A stretch of 24,568 bases of DNA from Chara braunii (taxonomy: Eukaryota > Streptophyta > Charophyceae > Charales > Characeae): the NCBI GenBank assembly GCA_003427395.1, contig BFEA01000105.1, positions 3,159,886 to 3,184,453 of the forward strand. The letters run 5' to 3'. A program made the position numbers and the translations under genes. Under the pieces are notes generated by a model. It searched no databases and had not been told where the DNA came from. It saw nothing but the letters and a program-made list of their open reading frames with translations. Shown in pieces: positions 8,173-15,811 of the stretch (position 1 is the stretch's first letter; each line of letters starts with the position of its first letter).

Positions 8173-10206
8173 CTAGTCGTGGTCAGGGCGCTGGGATAAG
8201 GCATCTGCGACCCGATTAGTCTTACCCTTGATGTGCTCAGTGGTGAAACTAAACTCGGATAGGTCGCGCCACCAGCGATCTTGTCGAGGAGTGAGCTTCG
8301 GTTTTGTTAGAAAAGCCTAGACAACAGAGTTGTCCGTACGCACCGTCAACGGTGCCCCGTGCAGGTAGTGACGTCAGTGTCGAGCGACATAAACTACTGC
8401 GAGAACCTCACGTTCATCAGCGGTGTAGTTTATCTCGGCGGGCAGAAGCTGACGGGAGTAGAAGGCTATCGGACAATCACCTGAGCGAGACTGGACAGTG
8501 CCGTCCTCGACGATGGTAGGAGAATAATCAATAGAAGGTTCGTCAGTAGCTGGACGAGTAGGCGTCCGTCGGGAAGCAGTAGTAGGGGTAGGTGGTGGGA
8601 AGCGAGGGATACGAGGATGAGAGGAATCAGGAGAGGAGGGGAAGATCTGAGAAAGCACTGCTCCTACAGCAAAGTCTGACGCATCGGTGGTAAGGATAAA
8701 AGGGCGATCAAAATTGGGTAGTTGAAGAACCGGTGCGCATGTCACTGCCTTTTTGAGGGCGCGGAAGGCGTCCTCGTGGAGGGGAGTCCAAGCCCAGGGT
8801 GGGTTCTTCCGGAGGAGGGTGGAGGTAAGGACGTAGGAATACCTACCGTATCCCTGGGTGAAATTACTGTAGTAGTTGGTAAGGCATAGGAAGCTGCGAA
8901 GCTGCTTAGCGGATGTGGTGACGGGCCACTCCACGATAGCAGTGATCTTCGCGTCGTCCATGTGGAGACCTTGGTCAGACACGTAGTGTCCTAAGAAATC
9001 CACTTTGTGCTGTGCAAAGCGGCACTTGCTCAGCTTGGCGTAAAAGCCATGTCTGCGCAAGCGGTTAAGAACGTCGCAAAGGTGTCTGAGATGCTCCTCA
9101 AGGGTACGGCTGTAGACCAAGATATCGTTGAGGTAGACGAGAACGTACTGCTCCAAGATGTCCCTGAAAATGTCGTTCATCGCCCTCTGGAAGGTAGCGG
9201 GTGCGTTGGTAAGGCCAAATGGCATCACCGTAAACTCGTAGTGGCCGAAGCGCGATCGGAACGCCGTCTTCGGTTGGTCCGCTGCAGCGACGTGGATCTG
9301 ATGGTAACCGCTACGAAGAGCAATCTTCGTAAAGAAGCGGTTGCTTGCTAGACGGTCGAACAACTCATTGGAACGAGGCATAGGGTAGTTGTTCTTAACC
9401 GTGTAGCGGTTGAGTCCGCGATAGTCGATGCAGAGATGGAGAGTTCCATCCGCTTTGCGAGGAAAGAGGACGGGTGCACCCAACGGGGAGTTGCTGGGTT
9501 TAATGAAACCCAGTCTCAGGAGCTCCTCAAGCTGACGCTTGAGTTCAGTGGCCTCAGGGATCGAGAGTCTGTAGGTTGCGTGGTGGTGAACACGATAAAC
9601 AGGCACAAGCTGGATGGAGTGCTCGACGTCGCGCATCGGTGGGATGCCGGTGTATGAGAACGACGATGGGAAAACGTCGTGGTACTCTCGAATGAGGTCA
9701 CAAACTGCGGGCTCCAGGTCGACCGTATATCGTGCGAGTTCCTCAGCGTCAGCATCAGCGCGCGACGGCGGGGTGGACTCGACGGACGGCGGAGAGTGGG
9801 AAGTAGAGATGGGAACCATGGAGATAGAAGGAGGATCTGGCTCCAGAGGGATGAGCTCGGCGTCGGGACAGGGTGGATCATAGTGTAAGAGATCCGTCAC
9901 GTTCACCATAAAGAAGGTGACGTCGTCCTGTCGGATGAAGTGGGCGAACTGCCGAGGTGAGGTGACAGTGATAGAAGGAGATGGTGTGGGCACGGAAGGC
10001 TCCGGGGGAGGAGGATCGGGGCGTGGTGTCGCATGGTACCTATGAAAGGTGCGCGATACGTCTGTCCACACTTCCTTTTGAGAATGAGAGTGTTGGTCGC
10101 CCAATTGGCCTCGGTGCTGCGAAACCGACAAGACCACGGAGTGCCGAGAATGAACTCGTAACCCGTCTCCATCACATCGAAATGTGCAGAGGAGAAGTGG
10201 CGACAA
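8173..10206 (-). pseudogene. Reverse transcriptase-RNase H of element A, catalytically dead
   Basis: Would copy element RNA into DNA. The 610-residue frame (10206-8374) shows RT block GAPVLFPRKADGTLHLCIDYR (about 243-263), [20 protein letters not shown] (320-339), the LGHYVS thumb region (405-410) and the RNase H motif TTDASDFAVGAVLSQ (506-520). Two catalytic positions are wrong: motif A reads KIALRSGYHQ with Ala at 296 where Asp is invariant (codon 9321-9319), and the YxDD box reads YLND with Asn at 360 (codon 9129-9127). The frame stops at 8376-8374 (TGA) inside RNase H; the same frame continues with further TAG codons at 8319-8317 and 8175-8173. Residues 525-570 of RNase H are a Pro/Ser/Thr-rich insertion unlike the usual fold. 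The first ~60 residues are probably not the natural start: a frame change from the protease frame falls around 10090-10020. Confidence 0.93.
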
Positions 10207-10840
10207 GACGCCGGGGGACGATCAGTCGACTCGAGGGTGAGGAAGAAAGGGAGGTCGGTGACCGTCTGATCGAAGAAGCGTTGAGTCTTGTCATCCCCTA
10301 GGGTGACGGAGATGGGAGTCGGAGACCCTGTTGTGGGTAAGCGGGCTTCTTTCACCACACGTGGGTGAATGAAGTCGCCCTGAGAACCGGAATCCCACAG
10401 CGCTGAATACACCCTCGTGGAGGTCCCCAGCCGTACTGGAATAATCGGGAGGGTGTGATCAGGGTCAGAGAGGATGGTGAGAAGGCGACGCAGTGCAGCG
10501 ACATGGAGGGTGAGTCGCTCCTGACGAGCCTGGAGCATGCTCAAGTCTAGAAGAGAGGACACAACGTCCTCGCGAGTAGCGAGTTGCTCGCTACAACGGG
10601 CTGAGCGAATGGCTCGACGTGTCGGGAGTCGCAGAGGGGTAGAAGGGGAGACGGTGGTCTGCAGAGGCGATATTGCGATAGAGGGCTGAGTACACTCTGT
10701 CGGGTCCTGCGAGACCTCAACTCCTGTAGCAAGAGGGGCAAACCGCGACGGGAATGTCGGGAAGCCGGCTACTGAGGAGGGCGCAGGTGTACACTGCACC
10801 GTGGCTAGGAGGCACCATGGGGATGAGAGGCGTCGGGGGG
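9903..10840 (-). pseudogene. Aspartic protease region of element A (-1 frame to gag)
   Basis: Retropepsin-like protease that would cleave the polyprotein. In the frame ending at 9903 the active-site motif is ALWDSGSQGDFI (Asp at residue 136 counted from 10799), an S-Q variant of the usual DTG/DSG-A motif, and the second strand signature is FILGTPW (216-222). The frame has no ATG at its start; it is open upstream through 10840, overlaps the end of gag in the -1 frame, and a run of eight C on the coding strand lies in the overlap (10842-10835). This suggests expression by -1 frameshifting. The protease frame then shifts relative to RT between about 10090 and 10020. Confidence 0.85.
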
Positions 10841-12852
10841 GGACTGAGCATGACGCTGGCGGGAAAGGTCAGCGTAGTGGCGGTCGAGGGCGGTGGTATA
10901 AGGGCACCGCGAGGAGGTATGACCGTCCAGGCGACATCGCAAACACCCACGTCGGCCCAAAATAGCCACGCGCTCCTTAGCGGAAAGGACACCGCGAGGA
11001 GGGACAAAGCCCTGAGGGAGGTCCTGCTGAGGGACCTCGGGGGGCGATGCGCCAGCGTGACCGGGGCGGCTGCGTGCCCGGGAGAGGGCGGAGAGGATGA
11101 GCTGGAGGCGCTCGGCCATGGGGAGAGTAATGTCCTCCAGGTGGTGGTGGACGGCCTCGCCGAGGTCGAGGTCGCCGCTATGGTCACCCTCTGGCGACAG
11201 CGGGGCACCAGCGTCCTGCTCACCATACTCAAGCGCGTTGAAGCGGCGCGAGAAGTGGCGGCTGTGCTGCGCTGAACGGCGGGGGCGACCGCAGAAAGGG
11301 GAACGGCGCTGGGAAGTGCCGTGAGAGGAGGAGGAGCCGTAGCCGGTGCGCTGAGGCTGGGAGGAGGAGGCGGGGTGTAGACGGGCCTGCATCCGTTGAT
11401 GGTCCCTGGTGGCCTCGTAAGCCTGCGGGGCCGATGTGAACTCGTACCACCATAACTCGGAGCGATACTGGAGCGGAAGGCTGACCAAGAAACGATCGAT
11501 AAGGGCAGCCTCGGGGAGGAACGCCACGTCACAAATGAGGCGGGTGTCCTGAAAGACCTGGATGTGGCGATCCAGGCCGGCAGCGCCACCAGAGCCGGAC
11601 CAACGTGTTGTGACGACACGCTTGAAGGCGTCAGTCACGTCGTGTCGGGCTCCGAAACGATCCTCGAGGAACGCCTGAAAATCCATTAAGGTCGGAGTCC
11701 AACCCGCACGAAGGGAGTGCGCGTAGAAATCCTCCCAGGCCTCGAAAGGACCGCCACGCAGGCGCGTGGAGAGGTGACCCACCCACGTGTCGGGTGTGGC
11801 GCCCATGAGCTGAAGCGTGCGGGTGGCAGACTGCAGCCACCGAGACACGCGTATCCCTGTACCGTCGTACAAGGCAATGTCCGCCAAGCGGACGAGTGGT
11901 GCGCCACCGTTTTGGCGGCGAGGGGATCGAGGAGCAGAGGACTGTGCCACGGCTGAGTAAGTCGGCGCAGGCCCTGGAGAAAGGGGCGCAGCTGACTGTG
12001 CCATCGGGCCGCATGGGGGGGCGGTGGGGGCAACAGCGGCAGGCTGCGAGGGAGCTGCGGGAGAAGAAGTCGCAGGAACCGCGGGAGTATGAAGAAGGTA
12101 GGATGGGGCTGGATAGGGTGCAGGGCGAGGGAAGCGAGCCTGCATGGGAGGAAGGGTAGAGGAAGGATGGGGTGCGCCTGAAGGCGCGACCACCTGTGAG
12201 AGTGGGGGTGGCTGAAGGCGTAAGAGGGCGAGGTCGGCCCGGATCTGGGCAAACTCGTCCTCGAGACGTTGGACGTAGATCGTGCGAGGAGTGGCAGGAG
12301 GAAGAGTGGGGGAAGTGGACGCAGGAGCGGCGCGGGGCATCCCAGAGGGGGGAGAGCCAGGTGGCGCTGTGGTCGTGTGAAGGGGGGGGAGAAGCGGGGC
12401 ACCCGGAAAAGCTGAGACCATGGTGGCGGGTTGTGGTCCCATGGCCGTAGTGACTGGAATCTGGGCTGGTGCGCTCGTAGACTGAGGGAGGGCGTGACTC
12501 GTGGCGGCCGTCGAGCTAGGGGCGTGGACGGTCACCAAAATGGTCGGGTCGTGGGCGCGGAGGAGGAAGCTCCACCATGGTCACCCTGTCGGAGGACTGG
12601 GGACCCGGACTGGGAGCCAGGAGATGGAGGACAGACAGCGTCTTGGAGTTGCTGCATGCCGGCGGCAAGGGTCGCCACTTGCGCCTGTAAGGGCGCGAGA
12701 ATCGTGAGTTGTGCCTGAATGGGTGCGAGGAGGGAGGTGATGAGGGTGTGCAGATCCCCCTGGGTCTGATGGCCCTAGTCCGCCGGCACGGGTGTGGACC
12801 CCGATGCCATGGTCGTCGCTGCGTCGGCGGCGTGTGACGCACCGTCGGCCAT
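10805..12852 (-). pseudogene. Gag of element A
   Basis: Structural protein that packages the element RNA. The main frame (12538-10805) has a Pro/Ala/Ser-rich N-terminal region, a short charged helix (RLEDEFAQIRADLALLRLQ), a Retrotrans_gag-like capsid region rich in Trp and Leu (about residues 235-390), an Arg/Ser-rich linker and one CCHC zinc knuckle CLRCRLDGHTSSRC (532-545, CX2CX4HX4C). That frame has no ATG at its start. The likely true start is the ATG at 12852-12850, which opens an Ala/Thr-rich stretch followed by a Leu/Gln helical segment in another frame; an in-frame TAG (12777-12775) and a frameshift near 12600-12540 separate it from the main frame. The stop at 10807-10805 falls inside the -1 protease frame. 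Confidence 0.88.
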
Positions 12853-13039
12853 GGGGAGGTGACGGGCCGGACTGGAGGGGGCCAGAAGAGGTCCGCGTGA
12901 GCGAAGGGCGTAGGGGGGGGTCCGCGGTAGAAAGCGACGGACGACGCTAGCAAGGCTAGCGCGGGCGCCATCAAAGGGGGAGGGGTGGTTCGGGTCCAGG
13001 GTGCCCGAAGAGGAAGGGGAAGTAAGGGGGTTTGAAGAA

Positions 13040-13105
13040 CCCTAAACCCTAAAAAAAAAACCCTAAGAAAACCCTAACTGAAGTTCGAGTGGTTAGGGTA
13101 GGGTA
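13040..13105. repeat. Telomere-like CCCTAAA / TTAGGG motifs
   Basis: CCCTAAACCCTAAA at 13040-13053, then CCCTAA at 13061 and ACCCTAA at 13071-13077, then TTAGGGT at 13093-13099 followed by AGGGT. The Arabidopsis-type telomere unit is CCCTAAA, and AAACCCTA is the plant telobox. ACCCTAA and TTAGGGT form a 7-bp inverted repeat with a 15-nt loop. Too short and irregular for a telomere. Confidence 0.75.
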
Positions 13106-13295
13106 CCGGTGACCTAATCAAGAAAATAAAATAGCAAGCATAAGGGGGGAAAGGCGGGAGAAAAATAAATAAACAGGGAGATTTCGAGAGAAAATAAAAA
13201 TAAATAAGAAAATAAATAAATAATAAAAATAATAATTAAAAAGAATAAGGAAATAAAATATAAAGAGAGAAATAATATTTATTTTTTTGGAATTT

Positions 13296-13339
13296 TTGGC
13301 AGCATTTCCCTACCCGCCATGGGGTCAAGAATGTGCCAA
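13296..13339. repeat. Leader hairpin family, copy 1
   Basis: Outer arms TTGGCA (13296-13301) and TGCCAA (13334-13339), with CATTTC / GAATG and ACCC / GGGGT inner pairing. Same architecture as 13482-13529 and 13556-13603, with T-A replacing C-G in the outer stem. Confidence 0.75.
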
Positions 13340-13481
13340 GGGGAAAGGAGAGACCAAGGTGAGCCCACTAGGTTTCAAGATGCCGCAAATATTTTTTTTC
13401 AGAAAATAAATAAAGAGATAATAAATAAATAAATAAATAAATAAGTAAATAAGTGGAAATGAAGTATCTGATTTTTCAAAA

Positions 13482-13529
13482 TTTTCGGCAGCATTTCGTT
13501 ACCCCCGTGGGGTCGAAGTGTGCCGAAAA
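13482..13529. repeat. Leader hairpin family, copy 2 (strongest)
   Basis: Nested inverted repeat of 48 nt: TTTTCGGCA (13482-13490) pairs with TGCCGAAAA (13521-13529); CATTTCG (13492-13498) pairs with CGAAGTG (13514-13520, one G-T); ACCCC (13501-13505) pairs with GGGGT (13509-13513) around a CGT loop. Only a G and a TT are unpaired. Confidence 0.88.
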
Positions 13530-13555
13530 GACTAAGTGAAGGAAAAAACAGAAAA

Positions 13556-13603
13556 TTTCGGCAGCACTTCGTTACCCCCACGAGGTCAAAATGTGTGCCG
13601 AAA
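13556..13603. repeat. Leader hairpin family, copy 3
   Basis: Outer arms TTTCGGCA (13556-13563) and TGCCGAAA (13596-13603) are perfect; the inner stem is weaker than in copy 2. Shares the word TTCGTTACCCCC with copy 2. Confidence 0.8.
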
Positions 13604-13800
13604 GCAAGAAAGACTAACACCTAATCAGATTTAAGGTTGCGGCAAGGAAATTCGAATTTTTAGAATAAGTAAAAAAAATAAATGAAATAAATCAGAAAAT
13701 GAGAAAAGAAGGTGGGGAAGAAGATAATTCGAATTTTTGGAAAAATGAGAAAAAATAAATCAAAAGAAAGATAGAAAGAAAAAAAACAGAAAAAAAATTC

Positions 13801-14100
13801 GAAGTAGGGGGGAAGGGGAGTGAAAAAGTGAAGGAGAAAAGAAAGAAATAGGTGGGAGAGAGAGAAAAATGGAAGTGGAAGGTGGGGGGATGATGTGGTG
13901 GTAGTTGGGGGAGAGGAGGGATGGGGAAAGGTGGAGAGGGATCAAGAAGCAAGGAGAAAAGGAGGAGGAAAGAAAAGAAAAGAAATGAAGAAAAGAGAGT
14001 AAAAGAGTGGGTGCTGGGAGAAAGGTGGGGTGGGGAGAGAGGTATGAGTAAGAGGAAGAAGAGAAAGGGAGAGAAAGTGGGTTAGTAGGGAGAGGGGAGA
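13801..14100. repeat. Polypurine tract, 300 nt with three C
   Basis: By direct count the plus strand has three C and about 32 T in 300 nt, so about 88% purine. The complementary strand, which is the element RNA sense, is a polypyrimidine tract. The bias extends more weakly to about 13690 on the left. Confidence 0.9.
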
Positions 14101-14113
14101 AGTAATACCTGGC

Positions 14114-14306
14114 CCTTGGTGTCTCCAAGGACACAAGGTGTACCAAGACCAGGAGGGTCTTGGCCTTCGCTGCAGCAAGTCAGCTGGAGGAGAGATGGGG
14201 CTGAGATCTTGATCAGCCCCTAGCAACAGTTCTGCAGATCTGCAGATCTAGGGTCTGCTGTGTGAGCAGGCCCTCACCATTGTAGAGCAGCCCCCTAAGC
14301 AGGGGG
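14114..14306. repeat. Run of six consecutive inverted repeats
   Basis: In order: CCTTGG / CCAAGG (14114-14130); CCAAGACC / GGTCTTGG with a 5-nt loop (14143-14163); GGGGCTGA / TCAGCCCC with an 8-nt loop (14197-14220); the perfect 16-bp palindrome 14231-14246 centred on AGATCT; GGGTCTGCT / AGCAGGCCC with a 5-nt loop and one G-T (14251-14273); CCCCCT / AGGGGG with a 4-nt loop (14291-14306). The assembly gap begins 30 nt downstream. Confidence 0.85.
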
Positions 14307-14335
14307 GTCTTCAGTTCCACCACAAGCTGCCACTT

Positions 14336-14546
14336 NNNNNNNNNNNNNNNNNNNNNNNNNNNNNNNNNNNNNNNNNNNNNNNNNNNNNNNNNNNNNNNNN
14401 NNNNNNNNNNNNNNNNNNNNNNNNNNNNNNNNNNNNNNNNNNNNNNNNNNNNNNNNNNNNNNNNNNNNNNNNNNNNNNNNNNNNNNNNNNNNNNNNNNNN
14501 NNNNNNNNNNNNNNNNNNNNNNNNNNNNNNNNNNNNNNNNNNNNNN
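14336..14546. other. Assembly gap (211 N)
   Basis: Run of N bases inside the leader of element A, followed by ten G (14547-14556). The gap adjoins the inverted-repeat run and a G homopolymer, both hard to sequence, so its true length is unknown. Confidence 0.99.
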
Positions 14547-14783
14547 GGGGGGGGGGATGGTAAATAGCCAGCACGACACCTCTTCAAGACGAGCGCGCCG
14601 CACTACAAGGCCATGGATACACTGTGGCGGGTGTGTTATGGCAGCGGTGTACGCACGCGCAAGCCCAGCAGCTGCTTGGATTCAAACCCTAGCAGCAGCA
14701 GCACCCCGTATCTTACATATATAATCCGGGAGCGGGGCGGGGCGGGCCAGCGGGTGGCCTTGGCCTTGCGCACACACGCTCGT

Positions 14784-14979
14784 GGTGCCACATGCTTTTT
14801 TTTTTCGCCACGTGTCACTTCCTGCTGCAGCTGCTTTTTTTTTTCGCTCGTTTTCCACGAAAACGGCCCTGGGAACAGCCTGGTGCCACGTGCTTTTTTT
14901 TTTCGCCACGTGTCACTTCCTGCTGCAGCTGCTTTTTTTCCCCCCTCGTTTTCCACGAAAACGGCCCTGGAAACAGCCA
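14784..14979. repeat. Tandem duplication of a 98-bp unit with G-boxes
   Basis: Units 14784-14881 and 14882-14979. Each contains a GGTGCCAC-TGC start, a T run, GCCACGTGTCACTTCC (core CACGTG, the plant G-box), CTGCTGCAGCTGC, another T run, and the inverted repeat CGTTTTC-CAC-GAAAACG. The copies differ mainly in homopolymer length and a few bases. Located 70-270 bp downstream of the 5' LTR in element sense. Confidence 0.92.
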
Positions 14980-15052
14980 AAAACCCGCCTGCCGGTTTTT
15001 TTGCTATTTTCCCAGCTGTGCGGGGTGGTGGGTGGGAGCAGGGAACGTTCCC

Positions 15053-15064
15053 GCTCCGATACCA
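15053..15064 (-). promoter_or_regulatory. Primer-binding site of element A (initiator tRNA-Met type)
   Basis: Minus strand reads TGGTATCGGAGC one base after the 5' LTR ends. The common plant initiator tRNA-Met site is TGGTATCAGAGC, so there is a single A-to-G difference. It fixes 15066-15385 as the 5' LTR and the minus strand as sense. Element B has the identical 12 bases. Confidence 0.93.
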
Positions 15065-15065
15065 A

Positions 15066-15385
15066 TGTAGCGGACCCACTGGGAAGGTGCTGCGCCTGGG
15101 ATACAGATAGAGATGGAGGATGAGGGAGGAGCGAGGTAGCACAGCGCAGCTCCCACGCAAGACTCCAGCGCACGTACTCCAAAATCGTGCAAGTGTAGAA
15201 TGATCACGAAAACAGACAACTGCTGGGGTATACCCCAGCGGATTGACGGGACTGGACTGGACTGGCTGGTACCGACAGAGGTACCGGCCTGGACTGGACT
15301 GGACTGGACTGCCCCCGAATAGAACACAGGCCTGTGAGAACAGGCCAAGGGGCTGGTCTCATAGGCCAACCAGAGGTCCGCTACA
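15066..15385 (-). repeat. 5' LTR of element A (320 bp)
   Basis: Direct repeat of 5698-6012 with the same 11-bp terminal inverted repeat. Differs by about nine substitutions and one extra GGACT pentamer. In this copy the central palindrome is longer, GCTGGGGTATACCCCAGC (15222-15239, 18 bp, perfect). GTATAC at its centre might supply a TATA-like element, but that is speculative. Confidence 0.95.
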
Positions 15386-15390
15386 CTAAC
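15386..15390. repeat. Target-site duplication of element A (right)
   Basis: CTAAC directly after the LTR end, identical to 5693-5697. LINE coding sequence resumes in the same frame immediately after it. Confidence 0.95.
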
Positions 15391-15600
15391 ATTCCAGCCC
15401 AATTACACAAGACAGAGAAGACGTGGTTTGGTATGATAAGAAAGATAACAATGTGGTCCATCTGGAAGGAAATGTGCTGCAGAACCATTGAGGGACTTGC
15501 TATTCCAAGAGAGAAGGCATGGGCGGAGACAAGATTTTTGATCCAGGCAGTTCTTTGCAAGTGGCATAAGACGAGACACTCCATGCGAGATGACGAAGAG
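15391..15600 (+). pseudogene. LINE ORF2 segment 2 of copy 2 (between elements A and B)
   Basis: Seventy codons in the frame that ended at 5697. The block TWFGMIRKITMWSIWKEMCC aligns with TLFGILRKATLWAMWRKRCQ of LINE copy 1, at the expected distance after the zinc finger. The segment ends at 15600, where element B's 3' LTR begins. It is only 210 bp long, so two LTR elements landed very close together in this LINE. Confidence 0.9.
15597..15600. repeat. Target-site duplication of element B (left)
   Basis: AGAG before the LTR start TGCAATC, matched by AGAG at 24079-24082 after the other LTR ends in CA. If the final A of the right LTR is instead counted as target, the repeat is AAGAG (5 bp). LINE reading is continuous from 15600 to 24083. 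Confidence 0.8.
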
Positions 15601-15773
15601 TGCAATCAGACTCACATTCTTCTTCGCTTTTCATACATGCAAACAGGTGGCGATTCACACTGGCGCTCAGCGCCCACTCGATACTGTACACAAGTAAGGT
15701 AAGGTGAGGTGAGGTATGTGGATCGAACTCTGGGAACCACATCTGTGTCTGCAAAAGGGTGAAAACCATTTCA
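15601..15773 (-). repeat. 3' LTR of element B, short form (173 bp)
   Basis: Matches both ends of 23095-24078: 81 bases from TGCAATCAG to CCCACTCGA, then 92 bases ending AAAACCATTTCA, with about eight mismatches in total. The middle 811 bases of the long LTR are absent. The junction lies at ACTCGA (15676-15681), a word found on both sides of the missing part in the long copy. Confidence 0.92.
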
Positions 15774-15785
15774 CTCCCGCCAGCC
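15774..15785 (-). promoter_or_regulatory. Polypurine tract of element B
   Basis: Minus strand reads GGCTGGCGGGAG immediately before the 3' LTR start TGAAATGG, purine-rich and in the expected place for plus-strand priming. The two pyrimidine interruptions make it an imperfect tract. Confidence 0.65.
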
Positions 15786-15811
15786 TAAATTTGAGGTCCT
15801 CCGAGAATACT

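Larger units (their letters stand above)
12853..15052 (-). other. Long structured leader of element A
   Basis: About 2.2 kb between the primer-binding site and gag, with no credible protein. In element sense (minus strand, right to left) it holds: a duplicated 98-bp G-box unit, a 211-base gap, a run of six inverted repeats, a ~300-nt tract that is pyrimidine-rich in element sense, an A/T-rich part with three related hairpins, and telomere-like CCCTAA motifs just upstream of gag. Ser/Pro/Leu/Phe-rich frames predicted here are low-complexity artefacts of the purine-rich plus strand. Confidence 0.7.
5698..15385 (-). mobile_element. Element A: Ty3/Gypsy LTR retrotransposon, degenerate
   Basis: 9,688-bp element on the minus strand: 5' LTR 15066-15385, primer-binding site 15053-15064, leader about 12853-15052, gag about 12852-10805, protease about 10840-9903, RT and RNase H about 10206-8173, integrase about 8124-6885, then a non-coding 3' interior and the 3' LTR 5698-6012. 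The order protease-RT-RNase H-integrase marks Ty3/Gypsy, not Ty1/Copia. The LTRs differ at about nine positions plus a 5-bp GGACT copy-number change over 315 bp (roughly 97% identity by eye), so it is not a fresh insertion. Coding DNA is clearly more GC-rich than element B or the LINEs. Two catalytic RT residues are lost and several frames are broken. A 211-base gap (14336-14546) lies in the leader. Confidence 0.95.

Noticed and set aside
7909-8199. Plus-strand ORFs opposite integrase and RT of element A
   Set aside because: Antisense shadows of the pol frames in GC-rich DNA with no independent support.
10717-11619. 300-residue minus-strand ORF overlapping gag of element A
   Set aside because: Ala/Pro/Ser/Arg-rich out-of-frame shadow of gag in GC-rich DNA; the gag frame holds the capsid-like region and zinc knuckle.
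13040-13105. True telomere or interstitial telomeric array
   Set aside because: Only a few irregular CCCTAA words broken by A runs, and in an element leader.
13692-14226. Ser/Pro/Phe/Leu-rich minus-strand ORFs with apparent membrane character
   Set aside because: They read the polypyrimidine strand of a low-complexity tract; no homology-like motifs and frames overlap each other equally well.
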